A stretch of DNA of 64,000 bases, from positions 1,798,001 through 1,862,000 of the forward strand of contig JAJTTP010000005.1 of NCBI GenBank assembly GCA_023313575.1. Direction: 5' to 3'. Positions 44,901 through 56,488 of the stretch are shown piece by piece; position 1 is the first letter of the stretch; every line of letters starts with the position of its first letter. The translations under genes and the position numbers were made by a program. Under the pieces are notes generated by a model, which saw only the letters and a list, made by a program, of their open reading frames with translations, made no database searches and was not told the origin of the DNA. Source of the stretch: Eutypella sp. D-1 (lineage: Eukaryota; Ascomycota; Sordariomycetes; Xylariales; Diatrypaceae).

Positions 44901-47900
44901 ACCTTGTATAAACCTCCGGAGCCTCCCCAGGGGCAACAAGGGGCAATGAATTTACGAACATACATGGAAAATATTGATAGGTATTACAGTCCAATTACAG
45001 TCCAATACCCATCATACGTGCCTACCTTTTCTACAAGTATGCAGGCAGTGTACAGGCATGCAGCTGGTTCCATGTCTAGGTACATATATTATTCAGTATG
45101 TACTTAGGTATATACTAATCTTACCCTAGCTCCTTACCTAGGTCCCCACTTACACCCTACCTAGCAGCCTGGTAACTATCCGCACCTAGGTAAGTTGATC
45201 TTATGTCGCCTTGCATCCATCCATCCATCCACCCATCCACGGATCGCACCGCCAGGCAACCAGACTTCCAGGGTGGCTGGATAGATGCAGCTGACCCGGA
45301 CTAATCTGACTACTAGGGTAGGCATGTTACCTACTTGCCTACTATGTAATTATACGGGTACCGAGGACGGATCTGCGTATATGCTGAGCTACGGCACTAC
45401 AGCGGGCGGTACGGCGCACATGCATGCGAGGATGTCCGACGCTGTGATGCCAAGATCGGACCCGGGAATCAAGGCTCGTGTGCTTACCTACCTCGGTATA
45501 TTTGATAGAGAACGCTCAAGTTTGGATCCATGGGTATCTCGATGTACGAGATGCATGTGTCGTACGCGCCTGCATATCCTACGTCATCGACGCGAACCAC
45601 AAGTCGTCTCGTCGTGCAGAACGCGGCATGAACTCCCGTCTCCGCCTACTAGGGCTGCTGGGCTGTCTGCCCGGACAGCCGGATAAGCCCTGGATGCTAT
45701 GTAGATATGAGGTCGATCCACTTCAATTCATTATTCTGTCAATGTGCATGCTATACTACTACTCCGCAGTAGTAGTACCATGCATCCCTACCTAGGCCGT
45801 ACCTACATAGGCAGGCAAGCAGGGCAAGGTATGTATGTAAGGTAAGTGATGAGTTTGGAGAATCAGGCGAATACGTACTTCGTACGAAGCGCACCAAGCA
45901 CATACAAATGAGGCAAGGACGGCGGCCTGTTGGGGAGCCTAGACCAGTCCTTTTCGAAGAATTAGAGGTCCACTAACAGCCTAGGTGGGCTTTCTTGGGC
46001 TTTGTAGGCACAAATAGCGGACACCTTCAGGGGTCTAACTGGCTGTTCCTGACCTTAACTGCTCAGTGCTATCGCAATATTTATCCAGGGATCGATGCTG
46101 GTGCCGGCACCGGGCTGACTGGCCGGGTTTACTCTTGTGGTTGACGGTGTCCGCCTTACTATATACATATTAATACCGGATCAGTCAGGGGTCACCGGCA
46201 ATAGATCAATAAAAGAGTCAATAGCTGTGAAATCGGGAAATCTCATGAATACGACGAGGCGAGCCAAGACAAACGACCAATAGTCATCTTGCATAATTTC
46301 CAGAAACGGGAAATGCCATCTGCCGCATCCAGTATGTCTGCTGCGTATTTGAGGAACTCTTACCATCTGTATGGATCGCCCGAAACTTTAACGCCTGCGC
46401 GCAACCTTGAAGGCTCAATCAAGTGCGGAAAACTCCGTACAAAATTCTGCAGCTGATTTTTTTTTTTTTGCCTTCTTGTTCTCTCTCTGTTTTCTTTTTC
46501 TATCCCGTCCCTTGCCTCCTTGCCTCCTTGCCACCGGACCATATCCGAGATTTCTTTTCCCCCCCTTTTTTTCTCCTTTTGTTCTTCTTCGTTAGTACTG
46601 TCTAAGTCCTGCAGTTGGTCACTGGTTGACTGGCTAGACCACATGTAAGATATATGTTTGCAGCGCCTGATGTATGCAGGTATGCGCATGCAGCCAAGAG
46701 TCGATCCCTACCACGTGAGTAGCCAACGACGAAAAGAAAGAAAAATATATGTACGCCCGCGGCGTCGGTCTCACCGCATCCTCGATTTTTCTTTTTCTCT
46801 TCCCCCGCCAACGACTGTTGAATTTACAGCAAGAGGTTGGCGGCTTGGTAGGCTGGCTGGCCAGGCCTCCAGGCTCGAACCCAATCACGACGGCAAAATG
46901 GGTATAAGACGGTCCGTTGATCAGATCTCGGTTGCACTGCCGTCGGCACCACGGTCTGTCTACCTACCTGGGTAACTGTCGCCCCAATGGCGATATCTAG
47001 GAGAAGACCCATGTGATGTGTGGAAAAGTATACGAAGTACGGTCCTTAACAATCTGCATGTTGCATACCCTGACACCGCGGCGGGAAATACATAAGCGGA
47101 TGGATTACCGGAGTTGTAGACCACCAGACCGTAGGAGAGAACAACCGAGGTGAACAATATAGGAATCTCCATTTCGTGTGATTTTGCAGGGTCGTAGTGC
47201 GTTTGATCACCCGCAGATCTTGTGACGACCCAGCACAGCGGCTCAGAAAAGACATTACCTGACTGTCCGCCAATCCGCCTTTCTGGTTTAATGTCCTGAA
47301 AGCATGGGGATCCAGATCGTTTGTTACCGTGGCCCCCCTTGGCCTATAGACTGTTAGTTCTCTAGACACGGTGTCACGGCCTGTCTTACTTCTTCTACAT
47401 ACAGAGATAGTGAGTAGAAGTGGGGGTTACGGCTGTGGTAGCTACGGCGCGGGAGAAATGAGGCTGGGAGAATTAATGGGTTGATGGGGCGTTACGCCAT
47501 TCTGAGTAGGTTGGCAGTCAGACAGACTACTCCGTAACACAGGCCACATATCACCCCCAATTGCACACTAACTGGCCGGGATCCTACGTTACGAATACCA
47601 GGTACTCAAAAATAGGAGGCACCGTCATCCCGCGCTTCTTCACCCTTGACATCATCGTCAACCACCAACTCATAGTGTCTCCATCCTTCCTATAGCCTCA
47701 TTCGCACTTTTGCCAACCCTCCACCCACTAATACGGCACCACGAAGACGTTTCTGTCTGACACGTCCCTTTCTGGATCGGACATCACATTCACGTACCTA
47801 ATTATACCACGCACATCATGCAACCCTGAGACGGCGCCATGCGATGCGCTTGCCCCTCCCCTTCCCTCCCTTCTCCCCGCAGTGTATAGGTTGAAGGGGT

Positions 47901-50455
47901 AGCTCAGAAACGATGTTTCAATTTCGCACCCGCTACTAAACCAATAGGGTCTTTCAGTCTCGCCCTTCCCGCATGTCTCCAAAAAATGCGATGCACGAGG
48001 TTTCCTATCGCGTCGCCGACGTTATCCTCAATTTCCCAGCCATGCGACAGACGTGTGTCGTCCTCCAAACGTCATATCGGACGCAACATTAGTTGGCTTG
48101 ACGATGCTGGCACAAGGCGATCGGCTCTTCTTCCGTGCCCTAGCAGAATGGCAACATCCGGCGACGGCATAATATTCGTCGAAAATGCACGGCCTAAATC
48201 ACTCATTGTGGTAACACCGACAAATTGACAACCTAACCAGTCTTGATTGAAGCAATGTCTGGCAAACTTGATGTTACACCAAGACAGACTTCATCTATAT
48301 TACCCTTAACGCGATATCCTATAGCCCCTCCATTACCTTCCGTGAATCATGGCTCGGGGAAAGCCCGCGCTTAAACGCTGGCTGTCCATTTTGTTACCGC
48401 GCCAAGTAACCGATACAGTATCCACTGCACATGCCGATGCAGGTCTCCTACACCAAGACCACACGGCATCGATCTTGGTGATTGGTGAGACAAGATCAAG
48501 AGATCCTTTCGTGAGAGAAACTACGACATATGTCACTTCCCCTTGTTGTTTCCACTGGAACTCAAAACTGGAAGGAACGCTGACCACCATGCCTGAATAT
48601 CCACGTGCACATCCCGAGCCCAGTAAGAGGCGCCCTCGACAAAATAGTGGAGATTCCGAGCAGTTGTCATGTTATCGGCGCATTCATGTCTAATCACAAG
48701 TGGTGTAGTGCCGAGAGGTAGTCTGGGTACGTGGCCGTCTCCGAAGGTGTCCTGGCCACGACAGAATCTCGAATCACAAGACCTACGATGATGAGGAGTT
48801 GTTCCTGCATTTCGTCCCATAAAGAGCGGCCATTCGCTCGCCTGACGCGTTGTTCGGCCCAAAGTCGCTCGACCCGTCCAACCAAGAGCGCTGAATCCGG
48901 CTCCGGAGACTTCTGTGTAACCCAGTGGACGACACCATCCCTCAGTGGCTCGGCTAATTGCAGTGGCTCAACCCGACTGGGACTTCAGTCCAGACCCCAC
49001 CGGCGGCCGACCACGCACGCTCGCAGACCACCCCGGGGCGCTGGGGCATCTGAGTAACCCGAGACTCATTCTCGCTCACGATCGTCGTCGAGGATCAGCC
49101 GTCACCCATCTGGTGACAAACGCCCAGGCTTGTCCGGGCAGTTGGTTGCGACTCGGCTACCCGCCGCTAACCGTAACTTGGGTTTCCAGTAGAGGGAAAG
49201 CTCCCTATAGGAGGTGACCGTTAGGGATGGGTTGTGCGCTGAGTAATGGTCACTGCAGGGCGAGGATCCTACGAGATTGTGCCTTGGTAGGTGCCTAATG
49301 GTGTATGTGAAAGCCCGAAGGCGCATTCGTGAAATCCGCAGGGCTGCAATCACTCCCCGCCCACCGCGAGACGAGGGTGATGGAAGGGACGGCACTTGAC
49401 ATCGTTCGGTTCTAAGAATGGAAATTGAAGGAGGTAAGGTAAATGCGAGCCTCGGTGTCCCGAGCCCACCAATAGCGAAAAGCATCTCAGACCTACCGAG
49501 AAAGTATCTTGATGACATGATGAACTGATTGCCCCCCGCGATGTGACCACGGAGAGACGGTGGTGTTGTTGATGCCCGACAGTCTGGGGACGTTGATCGC
49601 CGCGTAGGATTCAATGGGGAATCTCCCATACGTTGAAATCTGTGAGAAAATGATCGCTTTATACCACCTCTCCGGCTCTGGCACTGGCACTGTCCCTTCG
49701 GTGAATATCTCAAGTCTGGTAGTTGGGGTCATGCGTAAAGCGTATAGTCTAATAGGTCTCGGGGGAATTCGATCATAACCCAGCAGCGACAGCATAAGAC
49801 TGAGCTCTGCTGTATATACGTCTAATGCGAGCCTAGTTATAATTATGTAACTCACTTCCCATCCGCAAGCATGCTAGCTTGAGAGGCCAACACGACCCTC
49901 AGGCTCGTATTGAATCGTCTAAAAAGTCTCATTCAGTAATTTGTGCTCTCTTGTTTCGGTTGCCATGAGGCAGTCCCCAACCTGTGACCAATGCTCGGCA
50001 AGTAGAAACCCCCCTCAATATTCGAGATCCAATCACTGGCATTGCATGAACGGCAGTAAGTATAATCCACACAGCTCCGCAACAGCGCGAAAATCACCGC
50101 AGCATCGAGGGGTAGATCTTGATAGAAGGCAGGGCGGCCATTGTCACATATGGGACTCGGGGAGCTAAGTGTCACTGGTATTGTATTATCAGCTGTGTCG
50201 TAGCTGTCCTATATACGATCTAGGTAAATTGGAGAGATCGTCTGACCCTACCAGTTTCCAAGAAGCTATATAGCAGCAAGATATAGTCCAAAATCCATCC
50301 TTCTCAACCGCACTATATTGCCAATAGGTCACGCCGAATACTCATATCGGCTAATTCTCACCTATACTGTGCGTAATAGGAAATCGCACCTGTGACTGCC
50401 GCACATACACGCCCCCACCTCGTTCCTCTCCTTGATATTTCGCCCTGACCGCGGT
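41929..50455. other. Long gene-poor stretch with simple repeats and coding-like scraps
   Basis: About 8.5 kb without a gene I can support. Repeats present: TACCTAGGTA palindrome (42797), two 17-base copies of AACTTGACCTGGTCCAG (44208-44242), (CCATC)n near 45212-45240, (CTCCTTGC)n near 46515-46535 and a T run at 46458-46471. Coding-like scraps occur on the minus strand at 47369-46824 (with membrane-span-like VVLSYGLVVYN) and at 49855-48333. These are described as findings. Base composition is not grossly different from neighbours. Confidence 0.6.
44208..44242. repeat. Tandem 17-base duplication
   Basis: AACTTGACCTGGTCCAG occurs twice, separated by one A. Exact and head to tail. Confidence 0.8.
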
Positions 50456-50749
50456 CTATAGAGAGCGCTGCGATGGGTTCTCATAGATAATGAAGAAGGC
50501 CGGGGTATTGCTACTGCCACCGCTACTACCGCCGCCACTTTGGCCACCACCACCACTACCGCCGCCGCCGCCTCTCTGACTGCCGCCACCTCTACCGCCG
50601 CTGCCGCCGCTGTTGCCTCCGCCTCCTCCACCGCCTCCACCTCCACCACGACCACGACCACGACCACTTCCGCCACCACGGCCAGTCGGAGGCGGCGGCG
50701 CCTCCCGGTGCGGAGTGTACCACTCTCTATCCTTTATCATAACACCCAT
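50456..50749 (-). CDS. Possible glycine-rich small protein (or coding-looking trinucleotide repeat)
   Basis: 97 codons from an ATG at 50749. The N-terminus MGVMIKDREWYTPHREAPPP is followed by an RGG-like Gly/Arg/Ser run from a CCN-type trinucleotide repeat (50510-50680), then a non-repetitive end (TPAFFIIYENPSQ). Non-repeat ends on both sides of the run keep one frame, which slightly favours a real gene. On the plus strand the same stretch would encode poly-Thr/Ala. Confidence 0.3.
   Translation of the reverse strand: MGVMIKDREWYTPHREAPPPPTGRGGGSGRGRGRGGGGGGGGGGGNSGGSGGRGGGSQRGGGGGSGGGGQSGGGSSGGSSNTPAFFIIYENPSQRSL
50500..50690. repeat. Imperfect (CCN)n trinucleotide repeat
   Basis: Runs of CCACCACCAC, CCGCCGCCGCC and CCACGACCACGACC follow one another with interruptions, all on a 3-base register. 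Confidence 0.85.
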
Positions 50750-52032
50750 GGCTGTGGTTTAGATCTCAGAGAAGAGAGGCCGTATGTGCTAGATGTTCGT
50801 CACTCTACGTGTTACCGAGTGCGCCTATCCTTGGTAGTCTTGGTTTTATCCTTGATGATATTTTCGAGATGTTGTTTAGTTTACGTCCTGTATATTCGAG
50901 GGAAAGTTCATTTCGTGCCTGAAGAAAAGCGTAGGCTGGAATTTATACATTTCCCAATACGGTCAGCCTTCATAGTCATGCTATAACTCTGGTCATATTA
51001 GAATCCTGTGACGAAGCTCAATGACTTTTTAGTCATCATATGTGACATGAGAAGGTGATTCAGCTATGGGTTGAGTAAGTTAATTGCTTTCCTAGCTTAA
51101 CACTGTGCAAGATATATGACAGTTCGCTGACTCTAATTCACAGATATCAGAAACAACACTCAGAAGTATATCCTTATGCACTGATGTCTCTTGAAAACTT
51201 CGTTAGAATGTTCGCCTATAGTATCGACGGCAAAGAAGGTGTTGTCTCTGGCTGGAAAAACTGGGCGGAAGCAGTGGAACGCTTTCACGGCTGCTTGGCA
51301 GCGCGAATGTCCTGACAGATCGACGCCGCGGGGGATGGCTGCTTCTATAACACAAGTATGAGGGTGGTAGAGTGGAAGGAGGAACTTTTCGTGACTCCAT
51401 GTCTTAGGAGTCAGTCGAACGACGAAATCGATAGCAGGTGTCTTTTTCTGGGTCTTCGGGCTGGATATGCGACTCCGCTAGGAAACCATGACATTCAAGG
51501 CCCAGGCAGATGGTCTTTGCTTAATGAGTTCGTAGGACACGGTCTTAATAGAATCATCAAGCATATAAGGTCTATTCATAGCTACTCGAAGTATATTAGA
51601 TAATTACTTCGGCTCTCAATACAGCTTGGATACACTCGCCTTTGACTCTCAGGATAACGTGCTCTGATCTTTTTACTAGCATGAGCCATCTTCGGACTAG
51701 TTTACCTGTCGGGAGTTAACCAGACAGTTACATAAAACGAAGTTTTATACCCTAGTTATAATCATGATGAAAAAAACCAATCTCAACAATGGTGTAATTA
51801 TTATAACCTTGGAACCAACTGTTCTCTATATCGCAAGCTGTATAAATAAGTACAGGGCTATAAAATCCCCCATAAGTAAGCTCTTACCTTTAAATACATA
51901 CCTACAAGTACGGGTATGTTACATCGGTCGGATTTTCTTTCCACCGACCCGGACTGTACTAGTTAGCCGCTACAAATAATATCTACTACCCCTTTAGTTA
52001 ACGCCTGCAATTACAGTCATACAGTCACCGAC
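50750..52032. other. Intergenic, promoter of a Zn2Cys6 gene
   Basis: About 1.3 kb without a supported gene; frames are under 85 codons. The right end should contain the promoter of the regulator that starts at 52033. Confidence 0.5.
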
Positions 52033-53342
52033 ATGGAGGAACACTCCTCCCGTGTTAATAAGCGCCGCTCGCATACAAAGTCACGGAATGGCTGCTACAC
52101 ATGCAAGCATAGGAAAATAAAGGTAGACAGGTCCACTTGTCTTGCAGTCGCGCTGTTGATCTGACCTAATTGAATCAGTGCGACGAAGTAAAGCCGGTTT
52201 GTGGTCACTGTCATCGCTTTTCTATCCCATGTTCCTTCTCGTCGTCTACCACGGGCTCTCTTGATGCCGTGGTGCCAAATCCGTCCACGAGGAGGCGAGG
52301 TAGGCCTCGAAAGAATTGGGCTGGGGAGAAAGTTGGGCCTTCTGGACAAATTTACGTCCATGGCGCAACACAGACCGAGGGCGAACCAAATGCATTTTCT
52401 GCGTATTCACCACGATCCCCGCTGCTGAATGCGGATGATCTAGAACTTTTCCATCACTATCTACGCAAGACATCGTCTACCGTCGGCGGTTCAGTCATGT
52501 GGCAAGATAAAGTTCCAACCCTAGCGTTTGAGCACCATTGTGTCTTGCATTTACTGCTAGCCTGCGCCGCTTTCCATATTGTGAGGCTGCGATCCAGTGC
52601 TTCGGATCGCTATCTTCAGCTCGCAGACAGTCACCTTACAGCGGGCATCCGCCAAGTCACGGCATTGCTCAACCATTTGGATAAAGATAATTGCTCTGCG
52701 CTTTATGTGGCTACGTGCCTTATTTTCACCTGCTCCTTCGCCAAAATGCCTAGTCCAGGCCACCTCATGCTGGTGTCAGCGGATGAACAGGCGCCTTGGT
52801 ATACACTAATACGCGGTGTGCGCTACGTTATTGAAACTATGGGCTTTGAAGCAATCTTTTCTGGCACTTTGGGGCCTTTCCCACCCACCGATGAGAAAGA
52901 GTCGCTCCAAGATGGAAGAGAGCTCGACATGATCCTTTGGGAAGAGCCGCTGACCAGGCTTTCACAGCTCGTCTCCATTAACACAGGACAGAAAAAGAAA
53001 GTGTATGAGAGCGTGCTAGAGGTGCTGAAATACTGCTTTCATGAAACATACGGCAGCGCTGCGGAACCAAAAGACCATCCGATGGGGAAATTTCATATCA
53101 TAATGGCATGGTCATACAGACTTGAAGATGACTATGTGGTTTACCTCAAGCATGGCGAACCGATTGCACTGCTTCTCTTAGCTTACTTCGCGGTTCTGCT
53201 GCACACTCTGGATCACGTTTGGTTCATAGAGGGATGGGCGGCGCATATCCTAAAAAGCACGAGGGCTGCATTGGGGCCCGAACTTCGCAAATGGTTAATC
53301 TGGCCAACTGAACAACTATCGAGAGCTACCAGTAAAGACTGA
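52033..53342 (+). CDS. Zn2Cys6 fungal transcription factor
   Basis: Two exons, 52033-52122 and 52179-53342 (56-base intron, GTAGAC donor, CAG acceptor), give 417 residues. The zinc cluster is complete: Cys at 21, 24, 31, 38, 41 and 48 (CYTCKHRKIK then CDEVKPVCGHCHRFSIPC), and the intron interrupts it after residue 30. It is followed by an RRRGRPRK basic patch (AT-hook-like) and a helical middle domain as in C6 sterol-uptake-type regulators (HHYLRKTSSTVGG, LLLACAAFHIVRL). It acts in the nucleus. It is convergent with the tannase gene, with only 121 bases between stop codons. Confidence 0.88.
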
Positions 53343-53463
53343 TGAGTTTATATATCTGTATGGAGAAGAGAAGTATAATATAAGTATTAGATTGGAGAAT
53401 ATCCCCGAACCAAGGAATGTGTCGGAGTGGACTTGATGGAGCAGATTCCTGCAGCCTAAGACT

Positions 53464-55253
53464 TTAGAGGGCGCAAGTCCAGCAGCCGGTCGAGTTAGAG
53501 TCCCGAGAGCATGTCTCGTCCAAAATGGCCTTGCCCGGATACACGCAAAGGATCTGTCGCTGCGTCGAATTATCCGGTCGAGTGATGGTGACAGACGTTT
53601 TCTCGGGAGCCGTCCCGTTTTCGACCCACTGGCGCAGCTGGTCAAACAATGATTCAGGCTGGCCTCCGGAGCCTCCCCAGCAATGGTCGAGACCGGGGAC
53701 ACGGAAGTAGCGGTAGAAGTCGGTGGTATTAGTCAGGAACTGGGAGACTTCGTTATAATAGGCCAGTGAGCTCCGCGGCGGAATGGAGGAGTCAATCTAG
53801 AATAGTTAGTATTACCCTCAATTCTCTAGCTTAGGCAGTTCACTTACAAGGCCATGGAACGTAATCATCTTCCCGCCCGAATTACGGAAAGCACTGAGAT
53901 CCCGCTCGTCTGTCGCCATCGAGGAGGCAAAGACCCTTTTGAGGGACCGGTACATGGAGTCAAACTCAGGGTGAGTCAACTTAGTCACGTTCGAGGATAA
54001 GTCCTTGTCAATGAAGGCTTGGTACATGACGGTGATTCCTGACTGGCCTGTAGCAACACAGACATCGTCGGTGCATTTTGTCGGGGCAAGGGATGCAAGA
54101 TCGGCACCAATTTCGAAGCCATGCCATAGTGGCTTCCCGTTGGAGAACTCAGGCCCGTTCCATGTTGCGTTCGCCACAGCGGCAGCCGCCTTGGTCAACT
54201 TCATCTCGGAGCCAGTGTCCGAGCAGACAAACCTGGTACCCACCGACTTGAACGGATCGAATTGTTCTCGACACGCATCGGGATCCGAAATCAGCCCGTC
54301 CCGTAGGCCGTCTATATCATCACAGGCCTTGATGGCGATCTTAGTGAGCTTCTGAAGCTCGCAAGGTCGGGGATACTGGCCCGTCAGGTCCATGTAGAAC
54401 GTCGGCCAAACAGTGCTCATATAGAATTCGGCCCAGTGGACTGCTGGGGCGGCGGCCATGATTCCGTCGTATGCGTCGGGAAACTGCTGGGCAAGCATGG
54501 CACCTTGTCTTCCACCCTGCGAGCATGCATTCCAGTAGGAATACGACGGTTTCCGGCCGTAGAAGCTCTCGATAATGTGCTTAGCAATGATGGCCTAAGA
54601 TAGCCGTTTAGCTTCCATTAGCGGTATGTGGAATATCGTTTACGTACCTCGTCATAGAGTGATACCAGACCCAAGTTCTGTAACGCGACCAAGTTCAGGT
54701 TTCCTGGGCTAGAGATGCTCCACTCCAGAGGAAAATATGAACTTCCCAGACCTGCATCTGTCGTGACAGTCGCGTAACCGTCGAAAACAGCGCCAGCCAT
54801 CCCACCGTAAGTCAGAGGAAAGCGGCCCGCAACCCAGCCGCCACCACCTATGGCCTGTAAGCGGCCGTTCCAATTATCAATAGGCAGCCAGGCTTCGACG
54901 TTGATGGTGTCGTTCTGCCCAGTATGTGTGTATGTCATGGTAACATTGCAAAAGGTAGCATTTTGAACGTTCTCAGAGGGCTGTGAGTATCTCCATCCGT
55001 CCGGAATGTCGTAGGAGTAGTTGGTCACGAAGTTGACTTGGCTTGCGATGAAATCAGCTCCGAGCAGTTGCGGGAATGACACCGAAGATGGCGTGCAGAT
55101 ATCTGCCGCGGCGACTGTGCTGTGCGACATGATTTGATTGTTGGAGGGGATTTGAGCAGACACGCAAGGAAGGGCTACAGCTCCGATACTTATACTATTC
55201 AAACCTGGACTGGTATGGGACCTATGGGTGGAAGACTCTGGTTCTATCGGCAT
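53464..55253 (-). CDS. Tannase / feruloyl esterase family protein
   Basis: Three exons, 55253-54648, 54594-53848, 53796-53464 (introns 53 and 51 bases, GTACGT and GTAAGT donors), give 561 residues. The family CS-D-HC arrangement is intact: NACSQGGRQG (Cys 226, nucleophile Ser 227), FHGLIDSSIPP (Asp about 453) and PGLDHCWGG (His 489, Cys 490). GGGGWVAGRF is the usual N-terminal glycine motif. It hydrolyses ester bonds of gallate or ferulate. The signal peptide is weak at the ATG used (moderately hydrophobic IGAVALPCVSA after 20 polar residues); a shorter form from the ATG at about 55130 has none. Secretion is therefore uncertain although usual for the family. Confidence 0.9.
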
Positions 55254-56488
55254 CAGCTAAGTGGAGACTCATTATTCCGTATTTTATACGCAAATTTTAA
55301 ACAAACGCACTCTTAGCGGGCGTGGAGACAGTCCATCATGCTCTCGGGTTCCTACGATGGACTTCTCAATCGGCTAGCAGTGCGTCCAGCAGCGGTGAGT
55401 CTGTTAGCATGCTTGAGATTAGTCCATTGTCCGTTTGAAGGACTACTTGTGCTGGGATGGTAGACGTCACAAGGCGTCCAATCCCAGAGGCCTTGTTACC
55501 ACTCCGCGCTTGGTTGAGAGTGTGCCATATTGCTACCACGTTACGAGAGAAGGTGTCTGTCTCTAGGACTAGCTGTAGACGTTGATATCATTCAAATAGC
55601 TCTGCAGCTTCTAAGTGCACGGTATACTGTTAACACGGCATACATGGGCCATGCTCTCGGCACTATTCTTCGTCTAAATGAGCGATGTCATTCGAACTGA
55701 GCGTCTGATAGCATAAGTCGTCGCTAGCCAATGCCTATACTTCACCCTAAGAATTATAGCATCCACCCACTTAGATCCAACGTGCGCTACAATACGCATT
55801 ATTCGTAAAGAATTATGCGATTGGTTCCTGAAGCTCAAGCATGTGGGGCGTGCGGGACAATCCTTCCTATAGCTTTCAGGGGTCTTGGTGGGCCACAAGT
55901 TCAAGCACAGCGCCATATCATCGACAGTGGCGACTCGCAATCTGCGCAGAGGGGTAAAGGGAGAAAGACACGACGAGGATCGAGGGCGACCCCAAGCACG
56001 AAACCAAGAGTTTTCACTAGCAGGTACTAGGTAGGTAGCATGCCGTTTACGGTGCCGGCAAGGGCCTCAAGGCAGCTTATGGAAGCCAGCTGTCGTCTTT
56101 CTGTGCGGTCCTAGCAGAGAGATAAGCGGAAATCCAGACTACGCGGAGTATTGCTCTGAACATCGTCATTGGTGGAGATCGCCTCTTTATTTACAAGGAC
56201 ACATAGTTTCCATCAGTGGATCTTTCAAGCTTAATCTACTAAACAATACACAAGACTAAATATCTATCTCGACTGTATCCGATTGCTCTATCCCTTTCGA
56301 CCGAGAATAATGAAACCCGTACAAAATGGCATCGGAGAACAATCAAGTACTTCCATCTCCTTACTTCACGCAAGACATTAAATAGGCCATATCTATGAGA
56401 CACCTGACCTATATACGAAGATCAGACTTCAGTATAAGTTTCGCGGATGATGTCTCTCTATCAGTCTAATGTGGGCCCCTAATAGCAC
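55254..56488. other. Intergenic, no gene recognised
   Basis: Tannase promoter on the left, 3' end of the MFS gene on the right. Near 55634-55675 a plus-strand frame reads NTAYMGHALGTILRL, faintly like the middle domain of fungal C6 regulators; too short to call. Confidence 0.4.

Noticed and set aside
49102..49713. 203-codon minus-strand open frame as a gene
   Set aside because: Arg/Ser/Pro-rich sequence without domain features; competes with other frames of similar quality. Kept only as part of a possible decayed region.
55634..55690. Fragment similar to the middle domain of C6 regulators
   Set aside because: Only about 15 residues of weak resemblance and no neighbouring exon.
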